Assembly: GCA_963695155.1 (NCBI GenBank)
Contig: CAVOGD010000005.1
Coordinates: 124,001 to 188,000, forward strand
Source: SG8-30 sp963695155
GTDB lineage: Bacteria; Pseudomonadota; Gammaproteobacteria; Steroidobacterales; Steroidobacteraceae
DNA length: 64,000 bases
Reading direction: 5' to 3'
A program made the position numbers and the translations under genes. The notes beneath the pieces are model-generated. The model saw only the letters and a program-made list of their open reading frames with translations, searched no databases and was not told the DNA's origin. Shown in pieces: positions 1 to 8,236 of this stretch. How positions within the stretch are numbered: position 1 is the first letter of the stretch; each line of letters opens with the position of its first letter.

Positions 1-1
1 G

Positions 2-1237
2 GCGGAAGTCCTCGCCGAGGTCGAGGACTACCACCCGGTCAGGACCACGCGGCTGCTCGACGAGTTGCGCGAGGTCTTCGAGGGTTATCCGGCCGCGCAC
101 ATCACGGTGCGGCAGTTCGAGAACGGGCCGCCCGTCAACGCGCCCATCGAGGTTCGCATCACCGGGCCCGACCTCGGGATGCTGGCCGCGCTGGCCGGCG
201 AGGTGGAGCGAACCGTCATGGCCGTGGCCGGCGCACGCGACGTGGACAATCCGCTGAGGCTGCGGCGCACCGACATCGACCTGCGGATCGACACCGAGAA
301 GGCCGCCCTGTTCGGCGTGCCGGCCGTCGAGGCCGACCGCACGGTGCGCGCGGCCATCGCCGGGCTGTCCGCCGGCAAGTTCCGCGAGGCGGACGGCGAC
401 GAGTACGACATCACGGTGCGGCTGCCGATGCAGGGCCGGCCGACGCTGGACCTGCTCGACGCGGTACGGGTGTCCTCCGTCACCGGCGCCCAGGTCCCGC
501 TGCGGCAGATTGCGGACCCCGGCTTCCGCACGGCCACCAGCGTCATCCGCCGCTTCGGCCGCGAGCGATCGGTGAGCGTTACCGCCTGGCCCGGCACCGG
601 TTACACGACCGACGACGTGACGCAGCGCGTGGTCGCGGCGGTCAGCGAGTTGCAGTGGCCGCCCGGCTACCGTTTCGAGGCCGCCGGCGAACTCGAGGCG
701 CGCCAGGAGGCCTTCGGCGGGCTCGGCATCGCGATGCTGGTGGCCATGTTCGGCATCCTGGCCGTGCTGGTGCTGGAGTTCGGCAGCTTCCGCTCGACGC
801 TGATCGTCTTCGGCGAGGTGCCGCTGGGCGCGATCGGGGCCGTGCTGGGCCTGTGGCTCACCGGTTACACGTTGTCGTTCACCGCGCTGATCGGGATGAT
901 CGCGCTGGTCGGCATCCAGATAAAGAACTCGATCCTGCTGGTGGACTTCACCAACCAGCTGCGCGAGGAGGGCGTGCCGCTGGACGAGGCCATCGAGCGC
1001 GCGGGCGAGGTGCGCTTCTTCCCGATCCTGCTGACCTCGCTGACGGCCATCGGCGGCCTGACGCCGCTTGCCATCCAGGGCTCCGGCCTGTACTCGCCGC
1101 TGGCGATCGTCATCATCGGCGGCCTGGTCTCGTCGACCCTGCTGGCCCGGCTGGTCACGCCGGTCATGTACAAGCTGCTGCCCCCGGCCATCTCGCCGCG
1201 CGTCGCGGTCACCGGCGGCCGGTCCGCGCTGCCCTGA
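2..1237 (+). CDS. RND efflux transporter inner-membrane pump, C-terminal part (5' truncated by window edge)
   Basis: The reading frame is open from base 2, so the gene begins upstream of the window; about 411 codons are visible. This is the C-terminal half of an AcrB/HAE1-type proton-driven pump: a periplasmic porter portion (roughly the first 220 residues) followed by five hydrophobic segments that match TM8-TM12. The stretch GIQIKNSILLVDF corresponds to the conserved membrane motif of the family. RND pumps work as inner-membrane trimers with a periplasmic adaptor and an outer-membrane channel; neither partner is visible here and both may lie upstream. Substrate class (drug or metal) cannot be read from this part. 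The next gene starts about 100 bp downstream and looks unrelated. Confidence 0.93.
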   Translation, partial: AEVLAEVEDYHPVRTTRLLDELREVFEGYPAAHITVRQFENGPPVNAPIEVRITGPDLGMLAALAGEVERTVMAVAGARDVDNPLRLRRTDIDLRIDTEKAALFGVPAVEADRTVRAAIAGLSAGKFREADGDEYDITVRLPMQGRPTLDLLDAVRVSSVTGAQVPLRQIADPGFRTATSVIRRFGRERSVSVTAWPGTGYTTDDVTQRVVAAVSELQWPPGYRFEAAGELEARQEAFGGLGIAMLVAMFGILAVLVLEFGSFRSTLIVFGEVPLGAIGAVLGLWLTGYTLSFTALIGMIALVGIQIKNSILLVDFTNQLREEGVPLDEAIERAGEVRFFPILLTSLTAIGGLTPLAIQGSGLYSPLAIVIIGGLVSSTLLARLVTPVMYKLLPPAISPRVAVTGGRSALP

Positions 1238-1334
1238 GCACCCGGCGCCCCGCCTGCGGCGCCGCTGCATGACGGCGCGGCAATTGCGGTAGAGTCGGCA
1301 GATCGACTTGCGGTTCCCTCAGGGAGGACACGCC

Positions 1335-2261
1335 ATGGAATTCCCACTGATTGACCGGCGCGCGGCGCTCAAGCTGGCGGTCGCGGCGCTGGCGGCGCCC
1401 TGGGTCGCGGCGCGCGCATCCGGCCACGACGAACTCATGACCCGCCCCATTCCGTCGAGCGGTGAGCGCCTGCCCGTGATCGGGCTGGGCACCTCCGGCG
1501 AATTCGACCGGCAGCCCGTGGACGACAAGCAGGCCGCGGAGCTGCGCGGGGTGCTGGACATCCTGGTCGCGACCGGCGCGCGCCTCGTGGACACCGCGCC
1601 CAGCTACGGCGACGCCGAAATCGTGCTGGGAAGGCTGGCGCGCGAGGCCGGGCTGACGGGGCGGATCTTCTGGGCCACCAAGATCCGCACCGAGGGCGAA
1701 GCCAGCGGCATCGCCCAGTTCGAGGCGTCCGAGCAGCGGCTCGGGCGCCAGCCGCTGGACCTCGTGCAGGTCCACAACCTGGTGGACGCGGCCACGCAGT
1801 GGCGCACCCTGCGCAAGTTCAAGGAACAGGAGCGCGTGCGTTACATCGGCCTGACCACGCACCGGCAGGCCGACCATGAGGCGCTGGAGCAGCTGATGCG
1901 CGACTGGCGGCCGGACTTCGTGCAGCTCAACTACTCGCCGATGGAACCACAGGCCGCCGCGCGCCTGCTGCCGCTGGCGGCCGAGCGCGGCATCGCCGTG
2001 CTGGTCAACCGTCCGTTCGGCAACGGCAGCTACTTCTCGCTCGTCAAGGGCCGGCCACTGCCGGACTGGGCGGCGGACTTCGACTGCGAGAGCTGGGCGC
2101 AGCTCGCACTGAAGTTCATCCTCGCGCAACCGGCCGTGACCTGCATCATCCCGGCCACCAGCCGGCCGCGCCACGTCATCGACAACGTGCGGGCGGGCCA
2201 GGGCCGCCTGCCCGACGCTGCGCAGCAGGCCCGCATCCGCGAGCTGGTCGACGGCCTCTGA
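1335..2261 (+). CDS. Aldo/keto reductase with Tat signal
   Basis: 308 residues from the ATG at 1335, which follows an AGGGAGGA ribosome site; an in-frame start 27 bp upstream has no such site. The N-terminus has a twin-arginine pattern (IDRRAALKLA, residues 6-15) followed by a hydrophobic stretch and an AxA-type cleavage region near residue 25, so export by the Tat system as a folded, NADP(H)-loaded enzyme is likely. The AKR catalytic tetrad can be placed: Asp and Tyr in DTAPSYGD, Lys in TKIR, His in VQVHN. AKRs reduce aldehydes or ketones with NAD(P)H; the substrate is unknown. The gene stands alone and ends convergent with the YegP-like gene, with a hairpin between them. Confidence 0.9.
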   Translation: MEFPLIDRRAALKLAVAALAAPWVAARASGHDELMTRPIPSSGERLPVIGLGTSGEFDRQPVDDKQAAELRGVLDILVATGARLVDTAPSYGDAEIVLGRLAREAGLTGRIFWATKIRTEGEASGIAQFEASEQRLGRQPLDLVQVHNLVDAATQWRTLRKFKEQERVRYIGLTTHRQADHEALEQLMRDWRPDFVQLNYSPMEPQAAARLLPLAAERGIAVLVNRPFGNGSYFSLVKGRPLPDWAADFDCESWAQLALKFILAQPAVTCIIPATSRPRHVIDNVRAGQGRLPDAAQQARIRELVDGL

Positions 2262-2277
2262 GCCCGGCGCGCGGGCG

Positions 2278-2316
2278 AAAAACGACGGGGCCCGGCGGAC
2301 TTCGTCCCCGGGCCCC
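2278..2316 (-). terminator. Rho-independent terminator after the YegP-like gene
   Basis: A perfect 9-bp GC stem (2287-2295 pairing with 2308-2316, loop 12 nt) is followed on the minus strand, after a short GTCG, by five T residues (complement of A at 2278-2282). It fits a terminator for the minus-strand gene ending at 2338. It may also slow transcription from the convergent plus-strand gene, although no T-tract exists on that side. Confidence 0.7.
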
Positions 2317-2337
2317 TCTGTCGCTCGGCCAGACTTC

Positions 2338-2676
2338 TCAGGCCGACTTGTCCTTGACCTTCGCCGTGACGGCGTTGCGGGCCACCGACGCGATGCCGCC
2401 TTCCATCGACCGCGTGGACGAGTACATCTCGCTCTTGCCGATGACCTGGCCATTGGAGGCCGATGCCAGCGTGAAGTACGGTGCGCTGTTCCTGGCGATC
2501 TTGCGCTGGAAGTTCCTGCTGCTGGCGGAATTCCGCCGCACCGAGGCGATGCCGTTTTCCGCGGCTGCCTTGCTGTTGTAGACCTCGCTCGTCAGGATCG
2601 TCTCGTGGTTGCCGGCCTTCAGGTTGAACACATACCCGCCGCTGGCCGACCGCTTCAGTTCGAAATATCCCGCCAT
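2338..2676 (-). CDS. YegP-like protein with two DUF1508 repeats
   Basis: 112 residues from the ATG at 2676, which has GGAGGA about 10 bases upstream; an earlier in-frame ATG at 2703 lacks a ribosome site. Two repeats of about 50 residues are visible, each starting with an aromatic, substrate-like strand (YFELKRSASGGYVF; PYFTLASASNGQVI), then GKSEMY/TSEVYNSK and a final GIASVRRN / GIASVARN helix. This is the DUF1508 (YegP) duplication, a small cytoplasmic protein of unknown biochemical role that is widespread in proteobacteria. No partner gene is suggested by the neighbourhood. A terminator follows. Confidence 0.88.
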   Translation of the reverse strand: MAGYFELKRSASGGYVFNLKAGNHETILTSEVYNSKAAAENGIASVRRNSASSRNFQRKIARNSAPYFTLASASNGQVIGKSEMYSSTRSMEGGIASVARNAVTAKVKDKSA

Positions 2677-3122
2677 CTTTCTCTGTCCTCCGGATTCTGT
2701 CATTGCCGCCCGGCGGGGCGTCCCGCCAAGGCGCGGTCAGGGTAGCATGCGACCCGCCGCGCGCCGCGGATGCGCAAGCGCGCGCCGCACCGCGCAGGGG
2801 CCCGCGCCTGTCGCCAAGACGGGTTCCGGCATGCCGCGGCACCCGACACGCCGTGACGTCATGCAGCACCAGACACCGGTAAATGCCGGTATCAAACGCG
2901 ATGCAGAAGTTGGAAGGCCCGCCGCGCTACGCCCTGAGCTTGGACTAACCCGTTAATTGAATTGACGGATAAACCCGACCGCAGCGCGACGGACAATGCC
3001 AACAATGCCGCGCATTGCGGTAAGAATTCAAGAGAAATTGAACGGGGGCGCCGCGCGTGGGTGGACTCGCCCGTCCCGCGCGGCGCAAACTCGGGCGAAT
3101 CCAGACGCGGGGAGCAGCGATC
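2677..3122. other. 446-bp gap without a recognised gene
   Basis: The gap separates the YegP-like gene and the GFA gene, which diverge, so it must hold both promoters. The part from about 2880 to 3055 is visibly richer in A+T than the flanks. I could not settle on a convincing -35/-10 pair, and the reading frames here show no recognisable protein. Confidence 0.5.
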
Positions 3123-3971
3123 ATGACGACAGGTCGGTGCCTGTGCGGAGCGGTCCGCTACGAGATCGACGGCCCGTTCAGCTTCATGGTGAATTGTCAT
3201 TGCTCGATGTGCCGCAAGGAACATGGCGCGCAGTTCGTGACCTTTGCCGCGGCGCCGTTGTCCGGCTTCCGCTGGATCTCGGGCAAGGACCAGCTCACCG
3301 AGTACGTGTCCTCGCCGCAGGGCAAGCGCAGCTTCTGCAGGACCTGCGGCTCGGCCGGTCCCATGCTGGCGACCGAGATGGGCCTGGTCATCGCGCCGGC
3401 CGGGAGCCTCGAGGGCGATCCGGGGATCCGCGCCCAGATGCACATCTTCACGGGCTCCAGGGCCCCCGGCTTCGAGATCACCGATTCGCTGCCGCAGCAC
3501 GAGGAGTATCCACCCGGATGGGGCGACGCGGGCCAGCCGCGCCCGCCGGTGCAGGCCAGGGCCGGCATCACCGCGGGCAGCTGCCTGTGCGGCGCCGTCG
3601 CCTGGGAAGCCGACGGTCCGCCGGCGAGGATGATGAACTGCCACTGTTCGCGCTGCCGCCTGGCGCGCGCCGCGGCGCACGCCACCAACGCCTTCTACAA
3701 GCTCGAGCAGTTCCGCTGGGTGCGTGGCCAGGACATGACGGACCAGTACAAGGTGCCCGACGCGAAATTCTTCACGCAGGCGTTCTGCAGGAACTGCGGC
3801 AGCCCCGCGCCGCGCATCCTGGAACGTTTCAACCGCGCCATGGTGGCGGTGGGAACCGCCGACACCGACCCCGGGGCGCAGCCGTCGGCGCACATCTTCG
3901 TCGGCTCGAAGGCCCCCTGGCACGAAATCACCGATGCCATCCCGCAGTTCGCGGAGATGCCGCCGGGCTGA
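3123..3971 (+). CDS. Tandem GFA (CENP-V type) zinc-domain protein
   Basis: 282 residues from the ATG at 3123, preceded by GGGGAGCA. It is a fusion of two GFA domains. Domain 1 (about residues 1-135) has GRCLCGAVRY, NCHCSMC and CRTCGS; domain 2 (about 155-282) has GSCLCGAVAW, NCHCSRC and CRNCGSPAP. These are the zinc-binding cysteine sets of the family whose best-known member is Gfa, linked to glutathione-dependent formaldehyde removal; most homologues have no proven reaction. Family members usually carry one domain of 120-160 residues, so the duplication is notable. The domains are diverged from each other rather than recently copied. It ends only 7 bp from the convergent thioredoxin-fold gene. 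Confidence 0.9.
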   Translation: MTTGRCLCGAVRYEIDGPFSFMVNCHCSMCRKEHGAQFVTFAAAPLSGFRWISGKDQLTEYVSSPQGKRSFCRTCGSAGPMLATEMGLVIAPAGSLEGDPGIRAQMHIFTGSRAPGFEITDSLPQHEEYPPGWGDAGQPRPPVQARAGITAGSCLCGAVAWEADGPPARMMNCHCSRCRLARAAAHATNAFYKLEQFRWVRGQDMTDQYKVPDAKFFTQAFCRNCGSPAPRILERFNRAMVAVGTADTDPGAQPSAHIFVGSKAPWHEITDAIPQFAEMPPG

Positions 3972-3978
3972 CGGCCGC

Positions 3979-4554
3979 TCAGGCCCAGTCGGGCTGCCGG
4001 CCCTCCTTCCACTTGATGCTGCAGCCCGCGCTCGGCAACTGGTCCACGGCGACCTCGTTCCCGCCCAGCACCGCATCGGCCGCCGCCCTCAGCGAGCCGC
4101 CGGTCACGGGCGTGTCGCTGCCGGGCCGGCTGTCGTCGAACTGGCCGCGATAGGCGAGCCGGCGCGCACGGTCGAACAGGAAGAAGTCCGGCGTGCAGAT
4201 CGCCTGGTAGGCGAGCGCCACATCCTGCGACTCGTCGTACAGGTAGGGAAACGCGAAGCCGTGGTCGCGCGCGACGGCAGCCATCGCCTGCGGCGCGTCT
4301 TCGGGGAACGCGGCCACGTCGTTGGAGCTGACCGCGACGACCGCGAGCCCGCGTGGCCCGTACTCGTTGGCGAATTCGACGAAGCCGGCGAGGATGTGCT
4401 TCACGTACGGGCAGTGGTTGCACAGGAAGGCCACCAGCAGTGCAGGCGCCTGCGCGCTGTCGCCGAGCCTGTGGATCCGGCCTTGCGTGTCAGGCAATTC
4501 GAAGGCCGGCGCCGGCGTGCCCAGTGCCAGCATGCGTGAAAGTCTGAGCGCCAT
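3979..4554 (-). CDS. Thioredoxin-fold redox protein (AhpC/TSA-like)
   Basis: 191 residues. The N-terminal pattern GTPAPAFELPDTQG is typical of the AhpC/TSA-redoxin superfamily, and the active-site segment is CNHCPYVKH with Cys45 and Cys48, a CxxC arrangement shared by a clade of uncharacterised cytoplasmic thioredoxin-family proteins. A cis-Pro region (AICTPDFFLFD) follows near residue 120. No signal peptide or membrane segment is seen, so a cytoplasmic thiol-disulfide or peroxide-reducing role is the best inference. It diverges from the DUF938 methyltransferase. Confidence 0.85.
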   Translation of the reverse strand: MALRLSRMLALGTPAPAFELPDTQGRIHRLGDSAQAPALLVAFLCNHCPYVKHILAGFVEFANEYGPRGLAVVAVSSNDVAAFPEDAPQAMAAVARDHGFAFPYLYDESQDVALAYQAICTPDFFLFDRARRLAYRGQFDDSRPGSDTPVTGGSLRAAADAVLGGNEVAVDQLPSAGCSIKWKEGRQPDWA

Positions 4555-4645
4555 GTGATTCTCCGGGATCGTGCCTGAGCACCTGGGACCTGTTGACGGG
4601 CCCTAGTGTAAGGCGTCCCGCGGCCGGCCCGCGGGGAGCGCCTGC

Positions 4646-4651
4646 TACACT
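4646..4651 (+). promoter_or_regulatory. Candidate extended -10 promoter element for the DUF938 gene
   Basis: TGC-TACACT matches an extended -10 (TGn plus TAnnnT) located 28 bases before the ATG at 4680. No good -35 is seen, which is common for extended -10 promoters. Prediction by eye only. Confidence 0.35.
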
Positions 4652-4679
4652 GCGGCGCCCGATCGTCCCGGCCGACATC

Positions 4680-5270
4680 ATGCTGCCCTTTTCCGCCGCG
4701 TCGGAACGCAACCAGCAACCGATATTCTCGATCCTGGGACCGGCCCTGGCCGGTCGCAGCCGCGTGCTGGAGATCGGCAGCGGGACGGGCCAGCACGCCG
4801 TCCATTTCGCGCGGCAACTGCCGCACCTGACCTGGCAGCCGACCGACCGCGCCGGTTGTCTCGATGGGCTGGCCGCGCGCGTGTCCCGGTCCGGGATCCC
4901 CAACCTGCTGGCGCCGCTCGAACTCGACGTTACGCAGGCCGTGTGGCCCTCCTTCAGCCCGGATGCCGTGTTCACGGCCAACACGCTGCACATCATGTCC
5001 TGGCCGGAGGTCGAGGCGCTGTTCGCGGGCCTGGGCAGGATCCTCGAGCCCGGCGCCCTGCTGGCGGTGTACGGCCCGTTCCGCTATGCGGATGCGGCCA
5101 TGGCCCCCTCCAACGAGGCTTTCGACCGCGAGCTGAGGACGCGCGACCCGGCCAGCGGCCTGCGCGATTTCGAGGCCGTCGCCGGCCTGGCGAGCCGCCA
5201 GGGCCTCGCGCTCGAGGCCGACCATGGCATGCCGGCCAACAACCGCCTGTTGATGTGGGCGCGACGCTGA
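4680..5270 (+). CDS. DUF938 SAM-dependent methyltransferase-like protein
   Basis: 196 residues from the ATG at 4680; the conserved family N-terminus LPFSAASERNQQPI fixes this start. The SAM-binding motif I is VLEIGSGTGQHAVHFA (about residues 31-46), followed by an acidic end of strand 2 (QPTDR) and the family motif NTLHIMSW. DUF938 proteins are about 200 residues long and the substrate is not established. The gene is followed, 66 bp on, by an acyltransferase gene that has its own candidate -10. Confidence 0.9.
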   Translation: MLPFSAASERNQQPIFSILGPALAGRSRVLEIGSGTGQHAVHFARQLPHLTWQPTDRAGCLDGLAARVSRSGIPNLLAPLELDVTQAVWPSFSPDAVFTANTLHIMSWPEVEALFAGLGRILEPGALLAVYGPFRYADAAMAPSNEAFDRELRTRDPASGLRDFEAVAGLASRQGLALEADHGMPANNRLLMWARR

Positions 5271-5299
5271 CCGCGCGAGCCCGACGCCATCGACTGTCC

Positions 5300-5305
5300 T
5301 ACACT
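5300..5305 (+). promoter_or_regulatory. Candidate -10 box for the acyltransferase gene
   Basis: TACACT lies about 31 bases before the TTG start at 5337 and before the GAGGGG ribosome site. The -35 side is poor, so this is a weak prediction. Confidence 0.3.
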
Positions 5306-5336
5306 TGGCACCGGGAACACGAGGGGTCATAGACGC

Positions 5337-6257
5337 TTGCAGATCGTTGCGACATTGCGGGGCGCCGCCACGCTCGGGTTGATCGTCCTGAACGTCTTCG
5401 CCTGGGGCCTGCCGCTGCTGCTGCTCGCGCTGGTCAAGCTGCTGGTGCCGTGGCGCGCCGGGCGCACCGCGCTCAGCAAGGCGCTCAACGAGCTGGCCGA
5501 GGGCTGGATCGGCACCAACAAGGCGATCCTGGCGATGAGCCGCGCGATGAACCTCGACGTGCGCGGCACGACCGGCCTGCAGCGCGACGAGTGGTACCTG
5601 ATGCTCTCCAACCACCGCTCCTGGGTCGACATCCTGGTGCTGCAGTCGGTCTTCAACCGCCGCATTCCGTTCCTGAAGTTCTTCATCAAGGAACAGCTGC
5701 GCTGGGTGCCGATCCTCGGCCTCGCCTGGTGGGCGATGGACATGCCGTTCATGCGCCGCCATTCCAGCGCCTACCTGCAGAAGCACCCCGAGGTGCGCGG
5801 CCGCGACCTCGAGGCGACGCGGCGGGCGTGCGAGAAGTTCCGGCGCATACCCACCACCGTCATCAACTTCGTGGAGGGGACGCGGTTCACGGCCGCCAAG
5901 CGCGCGCAGCTGGGCGCGCCCTACCGCCACCTGCTGCCGCCGCGGGCCGGCGGCGTCGCCTTCGTGCTGGCCGCCATGGGCGACATGCTGCACGCGACGC
6001 TGGACGTGACCATCGCCTATGCCGGGCGCGCACCCAGCCTGTGGGACCTGTGCTGCGGCCGGCTCGAGCGCGCCATCGTGCACGTGCAGGCGCGGCCCAT
6101 CGAGTCGTGGATGACGGCGGGCGACTACGCCGGGGACCCGGAGTTCAAGGCGCGCTTCCAGGCCGCGCTCGACGCCTTGTGGCGGGACAAGGACCTCCTG
6201 CTCGACCGGCTGCACGCGGAACTCGCGACCGGCGGCCGGGGGGCCACCGCCCATTAG
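5337..6257 (+). CDS. YihG-like 1-acylglycerol-3-phosphate acyltransferase
   Basis: 306 residues from a TTG start with GAGGGG 10 bases upstream. An N-terminal hydrophobic anchor (about residues 5-32) is followed by the PlsC-type acyltransferase motifs: NHRSWVDILVL (NHx4D catalytic motif, near residue 91) and EGTRFT (near 179). These enzymes transfer an acyl group from acyl-CoA or acyl-ACP to lysophospholipid at the inner membrane; the arrangement and length fit the YihG branch rather than housekeeping PlsC. It is followed after 31 bp by the ABC1-family gene on the same strand, so the pair is probably co-transcribed. Confidence 0.88.
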   Translation: MQIVATLRGAATLGLIVLNVFAWGLPLLLLALVKLLVPWRAGRTALSKALNELAEGWIGTNKAILAMSRAMNLDVRGTTGLQRDEWYLMLSNHRSWVDILVLQSVFNRRIPFLKFFIKEQLRWVPILGLAWWAMDMPFMRRHSSAYLQKHPEVRGRDLEATRRACEKFRRIPTTVINFVEGTRFTAAKRAQLGAPYRHLLPPRAGGVAFVLAAMGDMLHATLDVTIAYAGRAPSLWDLCCGRLERAIVHVQARPIESWMTAGDYAGDPEFKARFQAALDALWRDKDLLLDRLHAELATGGRGATAH

Positions 6258-6288
6258 CGCCGCCAAGCGCCCCCGCCGCCGCACCGCC

Positions 6289-7575
6289 GTGCCGTCCACG
6301 CGGCTCGGCCGCGCCGTGCGCATCGGGCTGATCGCGGGGGAAGTCGCGCTGGGGGGCGTGCTGGGCGGCGCACGACAGCTCGTGGCGGGACGCTGGCCGG
6401 ACGCCTCGGCGCTGCTCACGGCCGGCAATGCTGACATCCTCGCGCGCCGGCTGTCCGCGCTGCGCGGCGCCGCGATGAAGCTCGGCCAGATGCTGTCGCT
6501 GCAGGGCGAGGAACTCCTGCCGGCCGAGTTCCGCGATGCGCTGGCGATCCTGCGTTCGCAGGCCTGGGCCATGCCGGCCGCGCAATTGCATGGCGTGCTG
6601 GGGCGCGAGTACGGCGCAGGCTGGCAGGAGCGGTTCCTCGACTTCGACGACGAGCCGGTGGCGGCGGCATCCATCGGCCAGGTGCACCGGGCCCGGGCCC
6701 GCGACGGCCGTGCGCTCGCGTTGAAGATCCAGTACCCGGGCGTCGCGCGCAGCATCGACAGCGACGTGGACAACCTGGCCATGCTGCTGCGCTGGCTGGA
6801 TTTCCTGCCGGTCGAGTTGGACATCGACGGCCTGACCGCCGAGGCGAAGCGGCAACTGCGGGTCGAGGCCGATTACCTGCAGGAGGCGGACCACGCCGTG
6901 CGCTTTGCCGCGCTGCTCGAAGGCGAGCCCGGCCTCGTCGTGCCGCGCGTCCATCGCGACCTCAGCACGCGGCGCATCCTCGCCATGGACTACGTGGAGG
7001 CCGATACCTTCGAGTCGGTCTGCGAACCCGGCGCATCGCAGCGACTGCGCAACGAGCTGGCCCGCCGGCTGCAGGTCCTCATGTTCCGCGAACTGTTCGA
7101 ATTCCGCTGCCTGCAGACCGACCCGAATCCCGCCAACTACGGCTACCGGCCCGACAGCGGCACGCTGGTGCTGTACGACTTCGGCTCGACCATGGAACTC
7201 GACCGCGCGCGCATGGAGGACTACCGCAAGCTGTGCCGCGCCCTGATCGCGGACGACGACGACTCCCTGCGCCGCCAGGCCATCGCGCTGGGCTACCTGC
7301 GCCACGACACGCCGCCGGCCACCGCCGAGGGCGTGATCGAGATCATCCGCCTGGTGTGCGAGCCGATCCGCCACCGCGGCGCGTACGACTTCGCCGCCTC
7401 CCGCCTGCCGCTGCGAGCGCGCGACCTCGGCCTGGACGTCGCGTTCCGCCGGGGCATGCCGGCGCCGCCCCCCGCCACGGCGTTCATGCACCGCAAGCTG
7501 GTCGGCACCTTCCTGCTGTGCGCCATGCTGCGCGCCCGCATCGACGTACGCGCGCTGATTGCGCCATACCTGTGA
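6289..7575 (+). CDS. ABC1/AarF/UbiB-family kinase-like protein
   Basis: 428 residues from a GTG start, the only standard start codon between the upstream in-frame stop and the first conserved residues; its ribosome site is poor, so coupling to the acyltransferase gene is possible. Family hallmarks are KLGQMLSLQGEELLPAEF (KxGQ motif, near residue 65), the AAASIGQVHRA loop that replaces the kinase P-loop, ALKIQYPGV with the ATP-site lysine, then the catalytic-loop-like QTDPNPANYGY and the metal-site YDFGS. Members of this family (UbiB, ADCK/COQ8) are atypical kinases or ATPases linked to ubiquinone synthesis and lipid handling. It lacks the C-terminal membrane helices of UbiB, so it is not the housekeeping ubiB. 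Confidence 0.88.
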   Translation: MPSTRLGRAVRIGLIAGEVALGGVLGGARQLVAGRWPDASALLTAGNADILARRLSALRGAAMKLGQMLSLQGEELLPAEFRDALAILRSQAWAMPAAQLHGVLGREYGAGWQERFLDFDDEPVAAASIGQVHRARARDGRALALKIQYPGVARSIDSDVDNLAMLLRWLDFLPVELDIDGLTAEAKRQLRVEADYLQEADHAVRFAALLEGEPGLVVPRVHRDLSTRRILAMDYVEADTFESVCEPGASQRLRNELARRLQVLMFRELFEFRCLQTDPNPANYGYRPDSGTLVLYDFGSTMELDRARMEDYRKLCRALIADDDDSLRRQAIALGYLRHDTPPATAEGVIEIIRLVCEPIRHRGAYDFAASRLPLRARDLGLDVAFRRGMPAPPPATAFMHRKLVGTFLLCAMLRARIDVRALIAPYL

Positions 7576-7672
7576 CCCAGGGCGGCACCCGGGTCGCCGC
7601 GCGGGGCGCGCGGCGGCGGCGCATCCCGCATAATGCGGGCCGGCAAACCGTGCGCTCCAGAAAGGCCCTGCC

Positions 7673-8236
7673 GTGCCTGCAACAGCCGAGCTGACCGTCC
7701 ACCCGGCGATGCCCGACCCGGTCGTGCGCGGGCTCGGCGCCGAGGTGGCCTGGCAGCCGCAGCGGGCGCTGCTGTCGCTGACCTGGCGAGTCGATGCGGA
7801 GCCGGCCGGCCTGCGGTTGCCCGCGCCGCGGCCCGCGCGCCGCGCCGACGGGCTGTGGCAGCACACCTGCTTCGAGGCCTTCATCCGCACGCACCGCGCG
7901 CCGGCCTACTTCGAATTCAACTGCTCCACGTCCGGCGCGTGGGCCATGTACCGCTTCGCTTCGCGCCGCGCGGGCATGCAGTCCGAGCAGCGCCTGCCGG
8001 CGCCGCGGGTCGGCACGCTGCGCGGCCACGACGTCCTGAACGTGAGCATTGACCTCGACCTTGCGCAACTGACGGAACTCGCCTTGGCGAAGCAGCTCGA
8101 CCTGGGCCTGGCGGCCGTCATCGAGCGCGCGGACGGCGGCCGGTCGTACTGGGCCCTGCGGCACGGCTCTGCGCAGCCCGACTTCCACGACCCCGCCAGT
8201 TTCATCCTGCAACTCGAGGGACGGACCACGGCATGA
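7673..8236 (+). CDS. DOMON-like domain protein
   Basis: 187 residues from a GTG start. There is no signal peptide. The sequence is a single beta-sandwich domain with GLWQHTCFEAFIR, YFEFNCSTSGAWAMYRF and a C-terminal YWALRHGSAQPDFHDPASF, the pattern of the DOMON-like (murB-associated type) family. DOMON folds bind haem or sugars; which applies here is unknown. Its stop overlaps the ATG of the NamZ-like gene (ATGA at 8233-8236), implying translational coupling. That makes a carbohydrate-related role next to a muropeptide glycosidase reasonable, but this is inference. Confidence 0.8.
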   Translation: MPATAELTVHPAMPDPVVRGLGAEVAWQPQRALLSLTWRVDAEPAGLRLPAPRPARRADGLWQHTCFEAFIRTHRAPAYFEFNCSTSGAWAMYRFASRRAGMQSEQRLPAPRVGTLRGHDVLNVSIDLDLAQLTELALAKQLDLGLAAVIERADGGRSYWALRHGSAQPDFHDPASFILQLEGRTTA

